From an uncultured Candidatus Melainabacteria bacterium (GTDB lineage: Bacteria > Cyanobacteriota > Vampirovibrionia > Gastranaerophilales > Gastranaerophilaceae), in the NCBI GenBank assembly GCA_934718275.1, contig CAKUZD010000011.1:1-27314 (forward strand): a stretch of DNA of 27,314 nucleotides, read 5' to 3'. Below the pieces are notes generated by a model that was not told where the DNA came from, did not search any database, and saw only the letters and a list, made by a program, of their open reading frames with translations. Shown piece after piece: positions 6,486 to 14,612 of the stretch. A program made the translations under genes and the position numbers. Positions within the stretch are counted from its first letter, which is position 1. Each line of letters starts with the position of its first letter.

Positions 6486-8453
6486 ATGTCAGTAAAAGCA
6501 ATAAATACAACGGTTAGCGCGCAACAACGCCAAAAACTTAATGAGCAAAACACAAATCATCAGACATTCACAGGAAGTTTTAATCCGGTTGTGACAGTAA
6601 TGGATGCTATCGACAAGGGAGGCTTTGCAGCATCTTTTATTGCCCAAGACGGAATTGGCATGGTTGCTCCCAGAATTTATGAAGGATTAAATCGTAACCG
6701 TCCTACTGATGAAAATGGAAAGAAAACTGGCCCTTTAAATTGGGAATTTGCAAGACGTGAAGGTATTCGAGAAATACTTAGCGGTCCCAGTGCATTCTTA
6801 ATCCCGTTAGGGCTGCTTACAATATTGAAAAAGACTTCAGGCCCTGCAAATGATGTTCATGTTAACCATATAAATGTTCTTGGACAAAATTTTGCATCTT
6901 ATGTAGAAAAAAATCCGGCTCAATTAAAAGACAAAACAGCTATTAAAAAAGGGTATTATACTCAAGTATTTGAAAATGTTTTAAACAATTCTACAGATAA
7001 AAACTTTGATGTAAAAACTAAAGCTAAATATTTTGCAGAAAAACTTGTTGAGATTGAAGACAAACGAGCAAGTAAAAGTAAAAAAGAAGCTAAAAATCTT
7101 CAATCAAATTTAATTGAAGAATATATGAAAATCCGCAAACAATATTCAGAACCATCAAGCGATGAAATGGGTGTTGTAATAAAAGGTAAAAACAAAAATG
7201 TTAACTCTAATATTAAGCGCCTAATCCAAAGTTTAACGGATTATTCTAACGATGTACTTGATAAAACAAATAAGTTTGTAAACAAACAATCCGGTCATAC
7301 AGTTGAAGAATTAGCTAAAGACGGCTCTTTAGGGAAATTTGTTAAAAACTTTAACCTTCATAGAATGGGAACAAGGGTTCTTTCTAATTTTGGCATGTGG
7401 GGTGCTGTAGTTGCATTCTATACTATTATTCCTAAATTATACAACATGGGACTTAAGCATGACCCCGGACTAAAAGGACTTGAAGACGAAGAAACCAAAA
7501 AGACAGATAAAGAGACAAAAGGCAAAACAAACAATGATAAAAATGTTGCATTTACCGGTAATTTTGCTGCAGCAGTTGGTAAAAAAGCGACTGACGGAGG
7601 CTTTTTAAACAAAATATTCAACAAATTTGAATTTGATGGCGCCTCAATGTCTGTAACTGCTATGCTTACTTTGCTGTTTGGCTTCTGCTTCCCTCCAAGA
7701 TATGCGAATGCAAAGAGTGACAAAGAGAAAAAAGAAATTGCAGTTAGAGATATATTGAGTTTTACGACAATTTTGTTTGCAGCTAAAGCTATTGCTAGAG
7801 GCTTCTCTGCCGCATTTGCAAAAATTTCAGGACTTGCTCTTAACGTTAAACCTGAAGACCACAACAAAAGTATTTTACACAAAGCAAAAAATTACTTTAC
7901 TGCCGGAGCCGGTATTGATGTATTAACAAGCGACCAAATTGTTTCTAAATACAGTAATATCGAAGATTACAAAGGTGGTATCAACGGATTCTTTAAATTC
8001 TTGGAAGAAAATGACGGAAACGTAAAAAAATTCCTTAATATCGACAATAAAGTAAAAGAATTGTCTGAAAAAATTATGCATGATTTTGGCGGAGGCAAAA
8101 ATCTTAAAGAAGCAACTTTAGAAGATATTCATAAAGCTTTCGAAAAAGCTAAAGGCTCTGATGCTCTTGAAAACATTTATACAATATTCAAATCAAAAGA
8201 CAACAAGTTTATTAACAGGGCAAAAACATTCAACAGTGCGTTTGGCTTTGCATCAACATTAGTTCTTGTTCCGGTATTTATGATGTGGCTTGCAAGATAT
8301 TGTGAAAATATGACTAAAAAAGCAATTGCGAAAGAAAAAGAACAAAAAGCTTTAACAGAAACAAATACTCCTCAGCCTGTACAACAAGCTCAACAACCAA
8401 TCCCTTCATCTGTTATAAACAAACCGACAATGGCAGGCTTTTTAAATAAATAA
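6486..8453 (+). CDS. Large membrane-associated unknown protein with FTG motifs
   Basis: A 655-aa protein of unknown function. Residues 26-52 carry QTFTGSFNPVV...GGFAAS, and residues about 353-377 carry a second related block (VAFTGNFAAAVG...GGFLNK), an internal repeat. Residues 31-115 resemble the two smaller paralogues at 2166 and 2798. Hydrophobic segments lie at about 98-110, 302-320, 387-405, 423-440 and 586-606, separated by long Lys-rich regions. The C-terminus is Gln/Pro-rich (PQPVQQAQQPIP). The start has a weak AGGG just upstream. It is followed by an (AAAT)n tract and a strong terminator. It is probably an envelope protein of this lineage, but no function can be assigned. Confidence 0.75.
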   Translation: MSVKAINTTVSAQQRQKLNEQNTNHQTFTGSFNPVVTVMDAIDKGGFAASFIAQDGIGMVAPRIYEGLNRNRPTDENGKKTGPLNWEFARREGIREILSGPSAFLIPLGLLTILKKTSGPANDVHVNHINVLGQNFASYVEKNPAQLKDKTAIKKGYYTQVFENVLNNSTDKNFDVKTKAKYFAEKLVEIEDKRASKSKKEAKNLQSNLIEEYMKIRKQYSEPSSDEMGVVIKGKNKNVNSNIKRLIQSLTDYSNDVLDKTNKFVNKQSGHTVEELAKDGSLGKFVKNFNLHRMGTRVLSNFGMWGAVVAFYTIIPKLYNMGLKHDPGLKGLEDEETKKTDKETKGKTNNDKNVAFTGNFAAAVGKKATDGGFLNKIFNKFEFDGASMSVTAMLTLLFGFCFPPRYANAKSDKEKKEIAVRDILSFTTILFAAKAIARGFSAAFAKISGLALNVKPEDHNKSILHKAKNYFTAGAGIDVLTSDQIVSKYSNIEDYKGGINGFFKFLEENDGNVKKFLNIDNKVKELSEKIMHDFGGGKNLKEATLEDIHKAFEKAKGSDALENIYTIFKSKDNKFINRAKTFNSAFGFASTLVLVPVFMMWLARYCENMTKKAIAKEKEQKALTETNTPQPVQQAQQPIPSSVINKPTMAGFLNK

Positions 8454-8469
8454 ATAAATAAATAAATGC

Positions 8470-8506
8470 AAAAAGTAGTTTCTTGAAATACAAGAAACTA
8501 CTTTTT
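8470..8506. terminator. Bidirectional rho-independent terminator
   Basis: A perfect 16-bp stem (AAAAAGTAGTTTCTTG with its complement) around a 5-base loop, with T runs on both strands. It separates the convergent 655-aa and DUF1858 genes. Confidence 0.9.
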
Positions 8507-8523
8507 TATTACTAATTAAGAAA

Positions 8524-8727
8524 CTAATCTTCAATCAACGCATTAATATCTGCAACCATAGCATCAGGATCAAATCCATGAACTTTCGCTCCTGCTTCAA
8601 GATTTTCAAAATGAGCTGCTGCACAACCAATGCAACCTAAACCATATTTTTGGAAAACTGCAACGCTTTCCGGACAAAGTTGAACAATTTCCATAATATT
8701 CATGTCTTTTGAAATTTTTTGTGCCAT
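8524..8727 (-). CDS. DUF1858 small redox-disulfide domain protein
   Basis: A 67-aa protein matching the DUF1858 / hybrid-cluster-protein-associated disulfide family: N-terminal KDMNIMEIVQLCPESVAVF, then KYGLGCIGC with a CxxC pair at about residues 32-35, then AHFENLEAGAKVHG. In this family the two cysteines are thought to cycle as a redox disulfide, and the domain also occurs fused to larger redox enzymes. Here it is stand-alone and full length. A good Shine-Dalgarno (AAGGAG) precedes the ATG. No redox partner gene is adjacent. Confidence 0.88.
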   Translation of the reverse strand: MAQKISKDMNIMEIVQLCPESVAVFQKYGLGCIGCAAAHFENLEAGAKVHGFDPDAMVADINALIED

Positions 8728-8805
8728 AATATTTCTCCTTATATTGACTTTACCAATCTTTTAATTAAAAACATTATACAATAAAAAAGAAGGATGTGTA
8801 ATATT

Positions 8806-8964
8806 ATGGAATTTTTAAAAAAATTATTTAATGATGAAGAAAAAATTATAGGCTTATGCAGTTTTAAGAAAAAAAAACAAAAAACATACAGCTATACGCC
8901 AACATTTAATGCAACAAAATTAGTTTATGGCACTAATACAAAAATAAATTTCTTATTATCCTAA
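8806..8964 (+). CDS. Possible small basic protein
   Basis: A 52-codon frame starting MEFLKKLFNDEEKIIGLC, followed by a KKKKQK tract, with a purine-rich AAGAAGGAT about 12 bases upstream and a TATACAAT -10-like sequence at 8775-8782. It ends 9 bases inside the 3' end of the convergent next gene. The gap between genes is otherwise empty, and the composition looks protein-like (an amphipathic N-terminus, then a basic patch). No family recognised. Confidence 0.35.
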   Translation: MEFLKKLFNDEEKIIGLCSFKKKKQKTYSYTPTFNATKLVYGTNTKINFLLS

Positions 8965-9165
8965 ACAATATAACTTTGTACCTTTTGTCGGGTCTCCCAA
9001 AGCATTTCTTTCAACAACCCCATAAGGTTGATTTGGATTTGCCACACCAAAATTAAAACTTTCTTTTACAAAATTATTTGTTGTTCTATTTATTTGATAA
9101 GGATTTGTAACTCCTTGCGCCGCATTGACAGCACCTAAGCCAAAAATTCTTTGTATACCAGCCAT
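8956..9165 (-). CDS. Small unknown protein, Asn-rich
   Basis: A 69-aa protein with no recognised domain. It begins MAGIQRIFGLGAVNAAQGVT and is rich in Asn, Gly and Gln, with repeated N-P-(Y/N)-Q motifs (NPYQ and NPNQPYG). There is no signal peptide and no membrane segment. The next gene upstream has the same flavour (small, Asn/Gln-rich, containing NPVQ), so the two may be distant paralogues. A C-terminal LYCLG gives one Cys. Called on its open frame and isolation in an otherwise empty stretch. Confidence 0.45.
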   Translation of the reverse strand: MAGIQRIFGLGAVNAAQGVTNPYQINRTTNNFVKESFNFGVANPNQPYGVVERNALGDPTKGTKLYCLG

Positions 9166-9252
9166 AATAAATTACCCCATAATTTCCCTGTAATTATATA
9201 AAGTAATTTTTTGTCAAAGAATTGCTAAAAATCTGCCAAATATTACAAAATA

Positions 9253-9459
9253 TTAAGCCAACAAATCTAAACTATTTGCAGCAACTCCTCCGGCAACTCT
9301 TGGATGACTTAAGTTATAATTTTCATTAGTTTGCTGTGCAAAAAGTCCGGAACTAAAAGGATTACTTTCTGTCCTGTTTTGGCGATTATTTTCAAACATT
9401 TGAACAGGATTAACCCTAAAAATATTATTAGCTTGTACTGCTTTAATTCCGTCTATCAT
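9253..9459 (-). CDS. Small unknown protein, Asn/Gln-rich
   Basis: A 68-aa protein starting MIDGIKAVQANNIFRVNPVQ. The start at 9459 is preferred over one 16 codons upstream because AAGGAT lies 6 bases before it and the upstream extension (MKIFSFSSF) lacks a ribosome site. It is Asn/Gln-rich with NPVQMFENNRQ and a small-residue C-terminus (RVAGGVAANSLDLLA). Function unknown; similar in style to the small protein downstream. Confidence 0.45.
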   Translation of the reverse strand: MIDGIKAVQANNIFRVNPVQMFENNRQNRTESNPFSSGLFAQQTNENYNLSHPRVAGGVAANSLDLLA

Positions 9460-9558
9460 AATTTCATCCTTACTAATTATAAAACTTGAAAAACTAAAAA
9501 TTTTCAAGTTTCATAAAAATCTTTACAATTTTAACAATAATAAAAATTATCCAAAAGT

Positions 9559-10074
9559 TTACTGATCGCTTTCGTGGTGGTCTTTATCCTTCATTAATCT
9601 TGCAAAATCTGAAGGTTTTATACTCTGAACAAATTTCTTAAACTCTTGAGCTTCTTCCTCGTCTTTAGCAGAATCTGTAGAAACAGAGCCATTTGAAATA
9701 ACATTCGCCGTAACAAAAATAGGAGCATCAACTCTTATTGCAACAGCAATCGCATCAGATGGACGAGAATCTATTTCCAAAGTATTTCCCTCATCATTTA
9801 CTAAAAACAGTGTTGCATAATATGTATCTTTTTCTACATCATTAATTTCAACTTTATCCAAATGATAACCTGTTTTTTCAATAATATTAATAATTAAATC
9901 ATGAGTCATTGGGCGTGCCACTGTTAGATTTTCGATTTTTCTTATAATAGCACTAGCCTCAGCAGAACCTATCCAAATAGGAAGGGCTTTTCTATTTTCT
10001 TTATCGTGTAAAACTACAATCGGAGAACCGGTTCTTGTATCAAGAGCAATCCCCATAACTTTCATTTCAATCAT
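9559..10074 (-). CDS. Bifunctional nuclease (BFN/DUF151) family protein
   Basis: A 171-aa protein. Residues 1-125 match the DUF151 fold: MIEMKVMGIALDTRTGSPIV, LPIWIGSAEASAI, RPMTHDLI, and the signature EIDSRPSDAIAVAIR with VDAPIFVT. Family members have been described as nucleases in plants and archaea/bacteria, but the bacterial role is not settled. The last 45 residues are acidic and charged. GGAAAGG precedes the start. The gene is monocistronic on the minus strand, before tRNA-Ser. Confidence 0.88.
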   Translation of the reverse strand: MIEMKVMGIALDTRTGSPIVVLHDKENRKALPIWIGSAEASAIIRKIENLTVARPMTHDLIINIIEKTGYHLDKVEINDVEKDTYYATLFLVNDEGNTLEIDSRPSDAIAVAIRVDAPIFVTANVISNGSVSTDSAKDEEEAQEFKKFVQSIKPSDFARLMKDKDHHESDQ

Positions 10075-10159
10075 ATTAACTATACCTTTCCGTATTGTTA
10101 TTGTACTCTAATTCACTAAAACCGTCAAGAATTATAAAACCCAAAAATAAAATATATAT

Positions 10160-10187
10160 TTGCGAAATAAAATATTTATGATAGAAT
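10160..10187 (+). promoter_or_regulatory. Promoter of tRNA-Ser
   Basis: TTGCGA (10160-10165), a 16-base spacer, then TAGAAT (10182-10187), with an extended -10 TG at 10179-10180. It is 55 bases upstream of the tRNA. Confidence 0.5.
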
Positions 10188-10242
10188 AGTACTATGCACA
10201 TGTCGCAATTTTAGGATTGCGTATAACTAAATAGATAAAAGT

Positions 10243-10332
10243 GGAGTAGTGGCCGAGTGGCTGAAGGCGGCACCCTGCTAAGGTGTTATGTGGGTATAAC
10301 CTGCATCCAGGGTTCAAATCCCTGCTGCTCCG
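10243..10332 (+). tRNA. tRNA-Ser (GCT)
   Basis: A 90-nt class II tRNA. The acceptor GGAGTAG pairs with CTGCTCC (one T-G pair). The anticodon loop CTGCTAA gives anticodon GCT. There is a long variable arm (TATGTGGGTATAACCTGCAT) and a T arm with GGTTCAAATCC. The discriminator is G and CCA is not encoded. It reads AGC/AGU codons. Its 3' end faces the mobile element. Confidence 0.96.
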
Positions 10333-10336
10333 AATT

Positions 10337-10377
10337 AAAAAGCGATATTCATTAGAATATCGCTTTTTAATTTTTTT
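10337..10377 (+). terminator. Rho-independent terminator of tRNA-Ser
   Basis: A perfect 14-bp stem (AAAAAGCGATATTC with its complement) around loop ATTA, followed by TTAATTTTTTT. The transposon left end starts 33 bases further on. Confidence 0.92.
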
Positions 10378-10409
10378 AAAAAAACTAAATATATGTGTAA
10401 TTTATTGAG

Positions 10410-10557
10410 TGCTTTGATTATTACAGATGGTGCGATTTTTTAGGGCTTTTGGCTTAAATAGGGCGTTTGAGGGGTAGGAAATAATACTACCATTCGTAAT
10501 TCAAACTACTCCAAAATACTCATTTTGCGGACTAACGGATGGTGTGATTATTTTGGG
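10410..10557 (+). repeat. Transposon left end with repeated transposase-type sites
   Basis: L1 is TGCTTTGATTATT at 10410-10422. L2 is GATGGTGCGATTTTTTAGGG at 10426-10445. L3 is GATGGTGTGATTATTTTGGG at 10538-10557 (17 of 20 identical to L2). A weaker direct copy may lie near 10575-10595. An opposite-strand ACCATTCGTAAT lies at 10489-10500. Multiple same-orientation sites at an end are what TnsB/MuA-type transposases bind. Confidence 0.6.
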
Positions 10558-10915
10558 CAAAATGTTTCAAATGCGTGTGATTACTAATTTAAGGGCATAT
10601 TTAAGACTCGTTACGTATAAAGAAACAGGACAATACAGAAAAGGGGAACTTGCCTCAAAGCCCCAGAACATAAAAGAATTCAAGAGTATTTTAGGGTTGC
10701 AGAAAAGTCCAGTATGTCAGATTTGTGTCACTATTGTGTCTGGTATAAGTCTAAATTTATAAAACAATATCCCCAAAAGCCTTATTGCGGTAGGGGAATG
10801 TCGATGGACTATTATAGGACTTTTGGTATTCAAAAAGTAACATTGGTTCCAGAAAAAATATTTTTCTGTTACAATAAGGAACCTCAACGGAACTATTTAA
10901 GGAACCAAACGGAAC
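10558..10915. other. Left-end region without a confident gene
   Basis: Between the end repeats and the kinase stop I see no confident gene. An ATG at 10714 opens a Cys-bearing frame (MSDLCHYCVWYKSKFIKQYP, then YCGRG and FFCYN), with possible zinc-binding CxxC pairs. It has no ribosome site and runs 119 bases into the opposite-strand kinase. A partly overlapping frame before it (10544-10762) could be the front half of a decayed gene. Both are left uncalled. Confidence 0.3.
10877..10915. promoter_or_regulatory. GGAAC repeat cluster beyond the kinase 3' end
   Basis: Four direct GGAAC elements: AAGGAACC at 10877, AACGGAAC at 10886-10893, AAGGAACC near 10899 and AAACGGAAC at 10907-10915. The AACGGAAC core is the same as in the operator at 12451-12492, so one protein probably binds both sides of the kinase/regulator cassette. 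A reverse GGTTCC lies at 10845. Confidence 0.45.
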
Positions 10916-12064
10916 CTATAAATTTCTATATGCTTCGCATAGCTCATCTATTGATTTATACCTGTTTGCTCGCTCACCAAGACCTTTTCTTACAAAATTA
11001 TTCAAATTCTTGCCAGGAATTTTTGTTGTATTAGTTTTTCCTGTGGTTATGAAATATATCAACATTGTAAGTGCATATATTTCATGTGACATATCATAAT
11101 TATTAAAACCTTCAAGTTTTAAATTTGGATCATTAAAATAGCCTTTAAATTCAGTATTCACTGTAGTTAGTTCATTATTAGGATCTTTGGCTAAACCGAA
11201 ATCAGAAATTTTAATAACTAATACATCATCATAAGCTTTAATTAAGACATTGCTTGGAGATAAATCTCTGTGTAAATATCCCTTTTCATGTAGATATTTA
11301 CAAGCTTTTAGTAATTGCAATATCAATGATTTTCTGGTTCCTGAAGATATTTTATCATTGTTTAGTTTTAAGAATTTATCCAAAGTATAATCCATATGCT
11401 CCATAACATATGAGTTTTCTTCACTATTGTAAGAATAAACTTCCACAATATAAGGAGAATTTAAACTTTTCATTATTTCAAATTCTTGCCTAAATCGTTT
11501 TAATTCTTTTTCGGATAATCCTTTTCTTGCTTTTTTTACAACAAAATCCTTATTATAAAAATCATCGTGATATTTATAAGTAAGTGCATATGAACCTTCA
11601 CCAAGTGGTATTAAATCGTGTATAATATTTTCACTTGAATGTTTTACATTTATTGTATTGCATTTTATAAAAATTGGATTTACATAAAATAACTCTATTT
11701 TATCCATATTTTCAGGGATTGTGCTACCACCACTTGAACTTAAAAATTCATTGCACTTATTAATAATATCTTGATTGTATTCCTCAATTTTAAAAGCATA
11801 TTCAGACTTGCTTAATCTTCGTTGGAGTGTTTCTATCTTATCAATTGTATCTATTAATTCTCTGCTTGGATCAGCCCAGAAATGTGCACAATAATCTTTT
11901 GTTGGTAATCTTCCGTTCATAGACTTAAATAATTTTAAAAGAGAAGAGTGAAGAGTAGACAAAATTAATATAATGTCATTTCTTCCAAAAGGTTTATATA
12001 ACTCTTCATACTCGTCAGTTAATTCTAAATCAATTCTCAACTCTGCCAAATAATTTGCATACAT
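10916..12064 (-). CDS. Serine/threonine protein kinase
   Basis: A 382-aa protein. Residues 1-145 are a helical N-terminal domain I cannot place. Residues 150-380 are a Hanks-type kinase: glycine loop GEGSYA (155-160), Lys 177 or 178 in FVVKKARK, helix-C Glu near 194-196, catalytic HRDLSPSN (265-272) and DFG (288-290). All key residues are intact, so it should be active. There is no transmembrane or PASTA domain, so it is cytoplasmic. The ATG follows directly on the stop of the Mor-like gene, so the two are one operon diverging from the transposase. Small cytoplasmic kinases occur in phage-defence and mobile elements; here it may be cargo or a regulator of the element (inference). Confidence 0.88.
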   Translation of the reverse strand: MYANYLAELRIDLELTDEYEELYKPFGRNDIILILSTLHSSLLKLFKSMNGRLPTKDYCAHFWADPSRELIDTIDKIETLQRRLSKSEYAFKIEEYNQDIINKCNEFLSSSGGSTIPENMDKIELFYVNPIFIKCNTINVKHSSENIIHDLIPLGEGSYALTYKYHDDFYNKDFVVKKARKGLSEKELKRFRQEFEIMKSLNSPYIVEVYSYNSEENSYVMEHMDYTLDKFLKLNNDKISSGTRKSLILQLLKACKYLHEKGYLHRDLSPSNVLIKAYDDVLVIKISDFGLAKDPNNELTTVNTEFKGYFNDPNLKLEGFNNYDMSHEIYALTMLIYFITTGKTNTTKIPGKNLNNFVRKGLGERANRYKSIDELCEAYRNL

Positions 12065-12379
12065 TTATTTATCCCTCTTGCCTTCAGTTCGTTCTTCAAG
12101 CACTTTATACACAAATCTTGTAGTCGTTTTACATTCAAGTGTCAGATTATTTATGCTTTGTTTTGTGCCATCAAAGTTGTCTATAATATATTGTCTTTTG
12201 TATGGTTGATTGCAATGAGCATGGATTGAGAACTTTTCTCCGGCAGCTTTAAACATTAATTTCTTTGTTGCTTCTATGCCAATAATTGAGCATAGATATT
12301 GCAAATCTTCGGTTGGCAAATTATCTTCTGTTATATATTTTGCCCATGCTGGTTCTTCAGGTTTTTGGCGTCTAATCAT
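12065..12379 (-). CDS. Mor/C-like transcription activator
   Basis: A 104-aa protein. Residues about 27-95 have the layout of the Mor transcription activator family of phage Mu: DLQYLCSIIGIEATKKLMFK (a dimerisation-type segment with IG-x-E-A), a middle strand region, then RQYIIDNFDG and a helix-turn-helix ending in TTTRFVYKVLEE. The match is by eye and distant. It lies at the divergent promoter region of the transposase core and is the first gene of the kinase operon. Mor activates the late middle promoter in Mu; here it could control the transposition genes or its own operon. RBS: AGGGG about 5 bases upstream. Confidence 0.5.
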   Translation of the reverse strand: MIRRQKPEEPAWAKYITEDNLPTEDLQYLCSIIGIEATKKLMFKAAGEKFSIHAHCNQPYKRQYIIDNFDGTKQSINNLTLECKTTTRFVYKVLEERTEGKRDK

Positions 12380-12443
12380 ATTACCCCTTTATTTTCGGTA
12401 TGTAGCTTTGCATCCGACAGAGTTACATTTACCCCTTTTTCTC

Positions 12444-12512
12444 ATTATAGTACAAACGGAACCAAATCAGGTTCCGTTTAGTTCCGTTTGTAAAAGTTGC
12501 TTAAAATACAAT
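12444..12512. promoter_or_regulatory. Divergent promoter region with GTTCCGTTT operator
   Basis: A perfect 12-bp inverted pair, TACAAACGGAAC (12451-12462) and GTTCCGTTTGTA (12481-12492), encloses a third GTTCCGTTT at 12471-12479. A consensus -10 TATAAT for the minus-strand regulator/kinase operon is at 12444-12449 (complement), so the operator covers its -35. A plus-strand -10-like TACAAT is at 12507-12512 toward the transposase. The layout fits a switch that controls both operons, like the Mu operator region. Confidence 0.55.
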
Positions 12513-12647
12513 AAACATTTTGCTTTTTCAATATCAGAAAAACAATGATTTTATAGGCTTGAAGTGGCAGTTGTTGATATGTTTCGATATGGATACATTG
12601 ACTACACAAATCTCGCAAGCAGAGTTAATGTGTGAGAGGAGATATTT

Positions 12648-14612
12648 ATGCAAAACTCAAATGATTACTGGATTACAACTAAAGAACTTGCTCAAATTAA
12701 AGGTATATCCGAAAGAGCAGTCCGGAAGGCAATAAGCAAAAATAAATATGTTATCAGAAAATGTTCAAAATCTTATGAGATTTTAGTAACATCTCTAGAA
12801 GAAAATGTTAGAAAAAAAGTAACCTCAATCAAAGAAAAATCTGTCCAACTACAACCAATAAATTATGTTGTCCCGGAAGGTCAAAAGAAATTGGCTCTTG
12901 CAAAATATGATTTAATCAAAAAATGGGATGAATTTAGATTGAACAAGAAAAATAAAACAGTAGCAGGAAAAGATTTTCTTGAGGCATATAATAATAGCTG
13001 TATTTGTAACGATTTATTTGATACTGTCGGCAAGGTTGCTATCGGAACAATTTATGAATGGCATAAAAAGCTTCGTACCTATAATGATGATTGGCATTGT
13101 TTGATCAACAACTATACATTCGGTGAAAAAACTAAAAAATCTATTCTATCAGAAGAAGAAAAATCTGAACTGTTGAAAAATTTGCTACATCCAAATCAGT
13201 TAAACATAGGAAAAGCAATTAAATATACGAAAATGGCATTAACACAACGTGGGTTTAAAAGTTTGTGCTGTGATTTAACATATAGAAGATTTGCTAACAA
13301 TTACAAAAACGAACATTATAACATTTGGATTGAAGCAAGAGAAGGAAACAAAGCTCTACATGATAAAGTTTTACCATACATTACAAGAGACGTTTCTAAA
13401 CTTGAAGTAGGAGATGTAATTGTAGGCGATGGGCACAGATTATCATTTTTTGTTAAAAATCCATACACTGGAAATCCTGTAAGACCAACATTGGTTGCTT
13501 ATCAAGATTGGAAATCAGGTGGTTTTGTCGGATTTGAAATTATGCTTGAAGAAAATACACAATGTATTGCAAGTGCTTTGAGAAATTCAATAATAAATTT
13601 AGGTAAAGTCCCAAAATTTGTATATCAAGATAACGGTAAGGCTTTTAAATCAAAATATTTTATTGAAAATGGAATTTTCGGTTTATTTACTAATCTAGGT
13701 ATTAAGCCAATTTATGCAAAGCCTTACAATGCGAAGGCAAAACCTATTGAAAGGTTATTTATAGAATTACAAGACAGTTTTGAGGTAATGCTTCCATCTT
13801 ATACCGGTACAAGTATTGTTAAAAAGCCTGCTCAATTAAAAAGAAATGAAAAACTTCATAAATCTATATTCAAATTTAATGTGCCAACAATAGAACAGGT
13901 TACAAGAGTTCTTGAGATTTGGTTGCAAAAATATCATTATGAACAACCTTGTCCACATGTTGAGGATAAAACAATTGGTGAAGTTCTTGCAAGTGGCAAA
14001 GGAGAAGGTGTCAATATTGATACATTAGATGACCTTATGATGGCTCGTGAAATTAAGAATATTTATAGAAACGGCATCTTATTCCTCAAAAATAATTATT
14101 ATGACGAAGCATTATTTGGTTATAAAAAGAAAGTAATAATTAAATACAGCCTTTTTGATTTAAGTTCAATAAAAGTCTACAAATTAAATGGCGAATTTAT
14201 ATGTACGGCAAAAAGGGTTGAGCCTATTCATCCATTAGCAAATTATCTAGGTGAGGTAAAAGATATAGAAGATTTAAAACAAAAGACAAAATTAAAGAAA
14301 CAATTAGAAAAAAGAACGGAACAAGAATATATAAATCATCTAAAACGAAATCAGGTTTATACTCCGCTATTAACAATGGATTTACCTGAGAAACAAAAAG
14401 AGGATGAGATTAAACAATTCAGTCTTGAAGTAAAAACAGGTTTTCAAGCAGAAAATTTCAACGGTTGTTTTAGAACAAGATTTGAAAAGTATGAGCACCT
14501 GATTAAGAAAGATAATCTTACTAAAAGCGAGCAAGACTGGATTACTGAATATAAATTAACAGACGAATACGAACAAATATATGGCGAAGAAAAGGAGATA
14601 TTCAATGCGTAA
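12648..14612 (+). CDS. DDE transposase, TnsB/TniA/MuA type
   Basis: A 654-aa protein. Residues 6-40 form an excisionase-like HTH (TTKELAQIKGISERAVRKAI). Residues about 70-235 are the helical DNA-binding region typical of Mu-type transposases (GTIYEWHKKL, then LTYRRFANNY). The RNase H-like core has VIVGDGH (Asp 261), VYQDNGKAF (Asp 328) and AKAKPIERLF (Glu 368), a D-67-D-40-E triad. A beta-barrel follows at about 455-525 (NGILFLKNNYYDEAL, then VKVYKLNGEF-like strands), and then a charged coiled tail that in the family contacts the ATPase. AGGAG lies 6 bases before the ATG. It overlaps the next gene by 8 bases. It cuts and joins transposon ends. No TnsA is present, so replicative/cointegrate transposition is expected. 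Confidence 0.93.
   Translation: MQNSNDYWITTKELAQIKGISERAVRKAISKNKYVIRKCSKSYEILVTSLEENVRKKVTSIKEKSVQLQPINYVVPEGQKKLALAKYDLIKKWDEFRLNKKNKTVAGKDFLEAYNNSCICNDLFDTVGKVAIGTIYEWHKKLRTYNDDWHCLINNYTFGEKTKKSILSEEEKSELLKNLLHPNQLNIGKAIKYTKMALTQRGFKSLCCDLTYRRFANNYKNEHYNIWIEAREGNKALHDKVLPYITRDVSKLEVGDVIVGDGHRLSFFVKNPYTGNPVRPTLVAYQDWKSGGFVGFEIMLEENTQCIASALRNSIINLGKVPKFVYQDNGKAFKSKYFIENGIFGLFTNLGIKPIYAKPYNAKAKPIERLFIELQDSFEVMLPSYTGTSIVKKPAQLKRNEKLHKSIFKFNVPTIEQVTRVLEIWLQKYHYEQPCPHVEDKTIGEVLASGKGEGVNIDTLDDLMMAREIKNIYRNGILFLKNNYYDEALFGYKKKVIIKYSLFDLSSIKVYKLNGEFICTAKRVEPIHPLANYLGEVKDIEDLKQKTKLKKQLEKRTEQEYINHLKRNQVYTPLLTMDLPEKQKEDEIKQFSLEVKTGFQAENFNGCFRTRFEKYEHLIKKDNLTKSEQDWITEYKLTDEYEQIYGEEKEIFNA

Noticed and set aside
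7418..7882. 154-codon minus-strand frame inside the 655-aa gene
   Set aside because: Antisense shadow of a well-supported gene with low-complexity Ser/Leu content.
10394..10398. TGTGT as a 5-bp target duplication matching 26971-26975
   Set aside because: It would move the left end 11 bases outward to AATTT..., breaking the alignment of the TG-starting inverted repeats. A 5-mer match this close is likely by chance.
10544..10762. Small frame in the transposon left end
   Set aside because: It lacks a ribosome site and overlaps end repeats. At most it is part of a decayed Cys-bearing gene.
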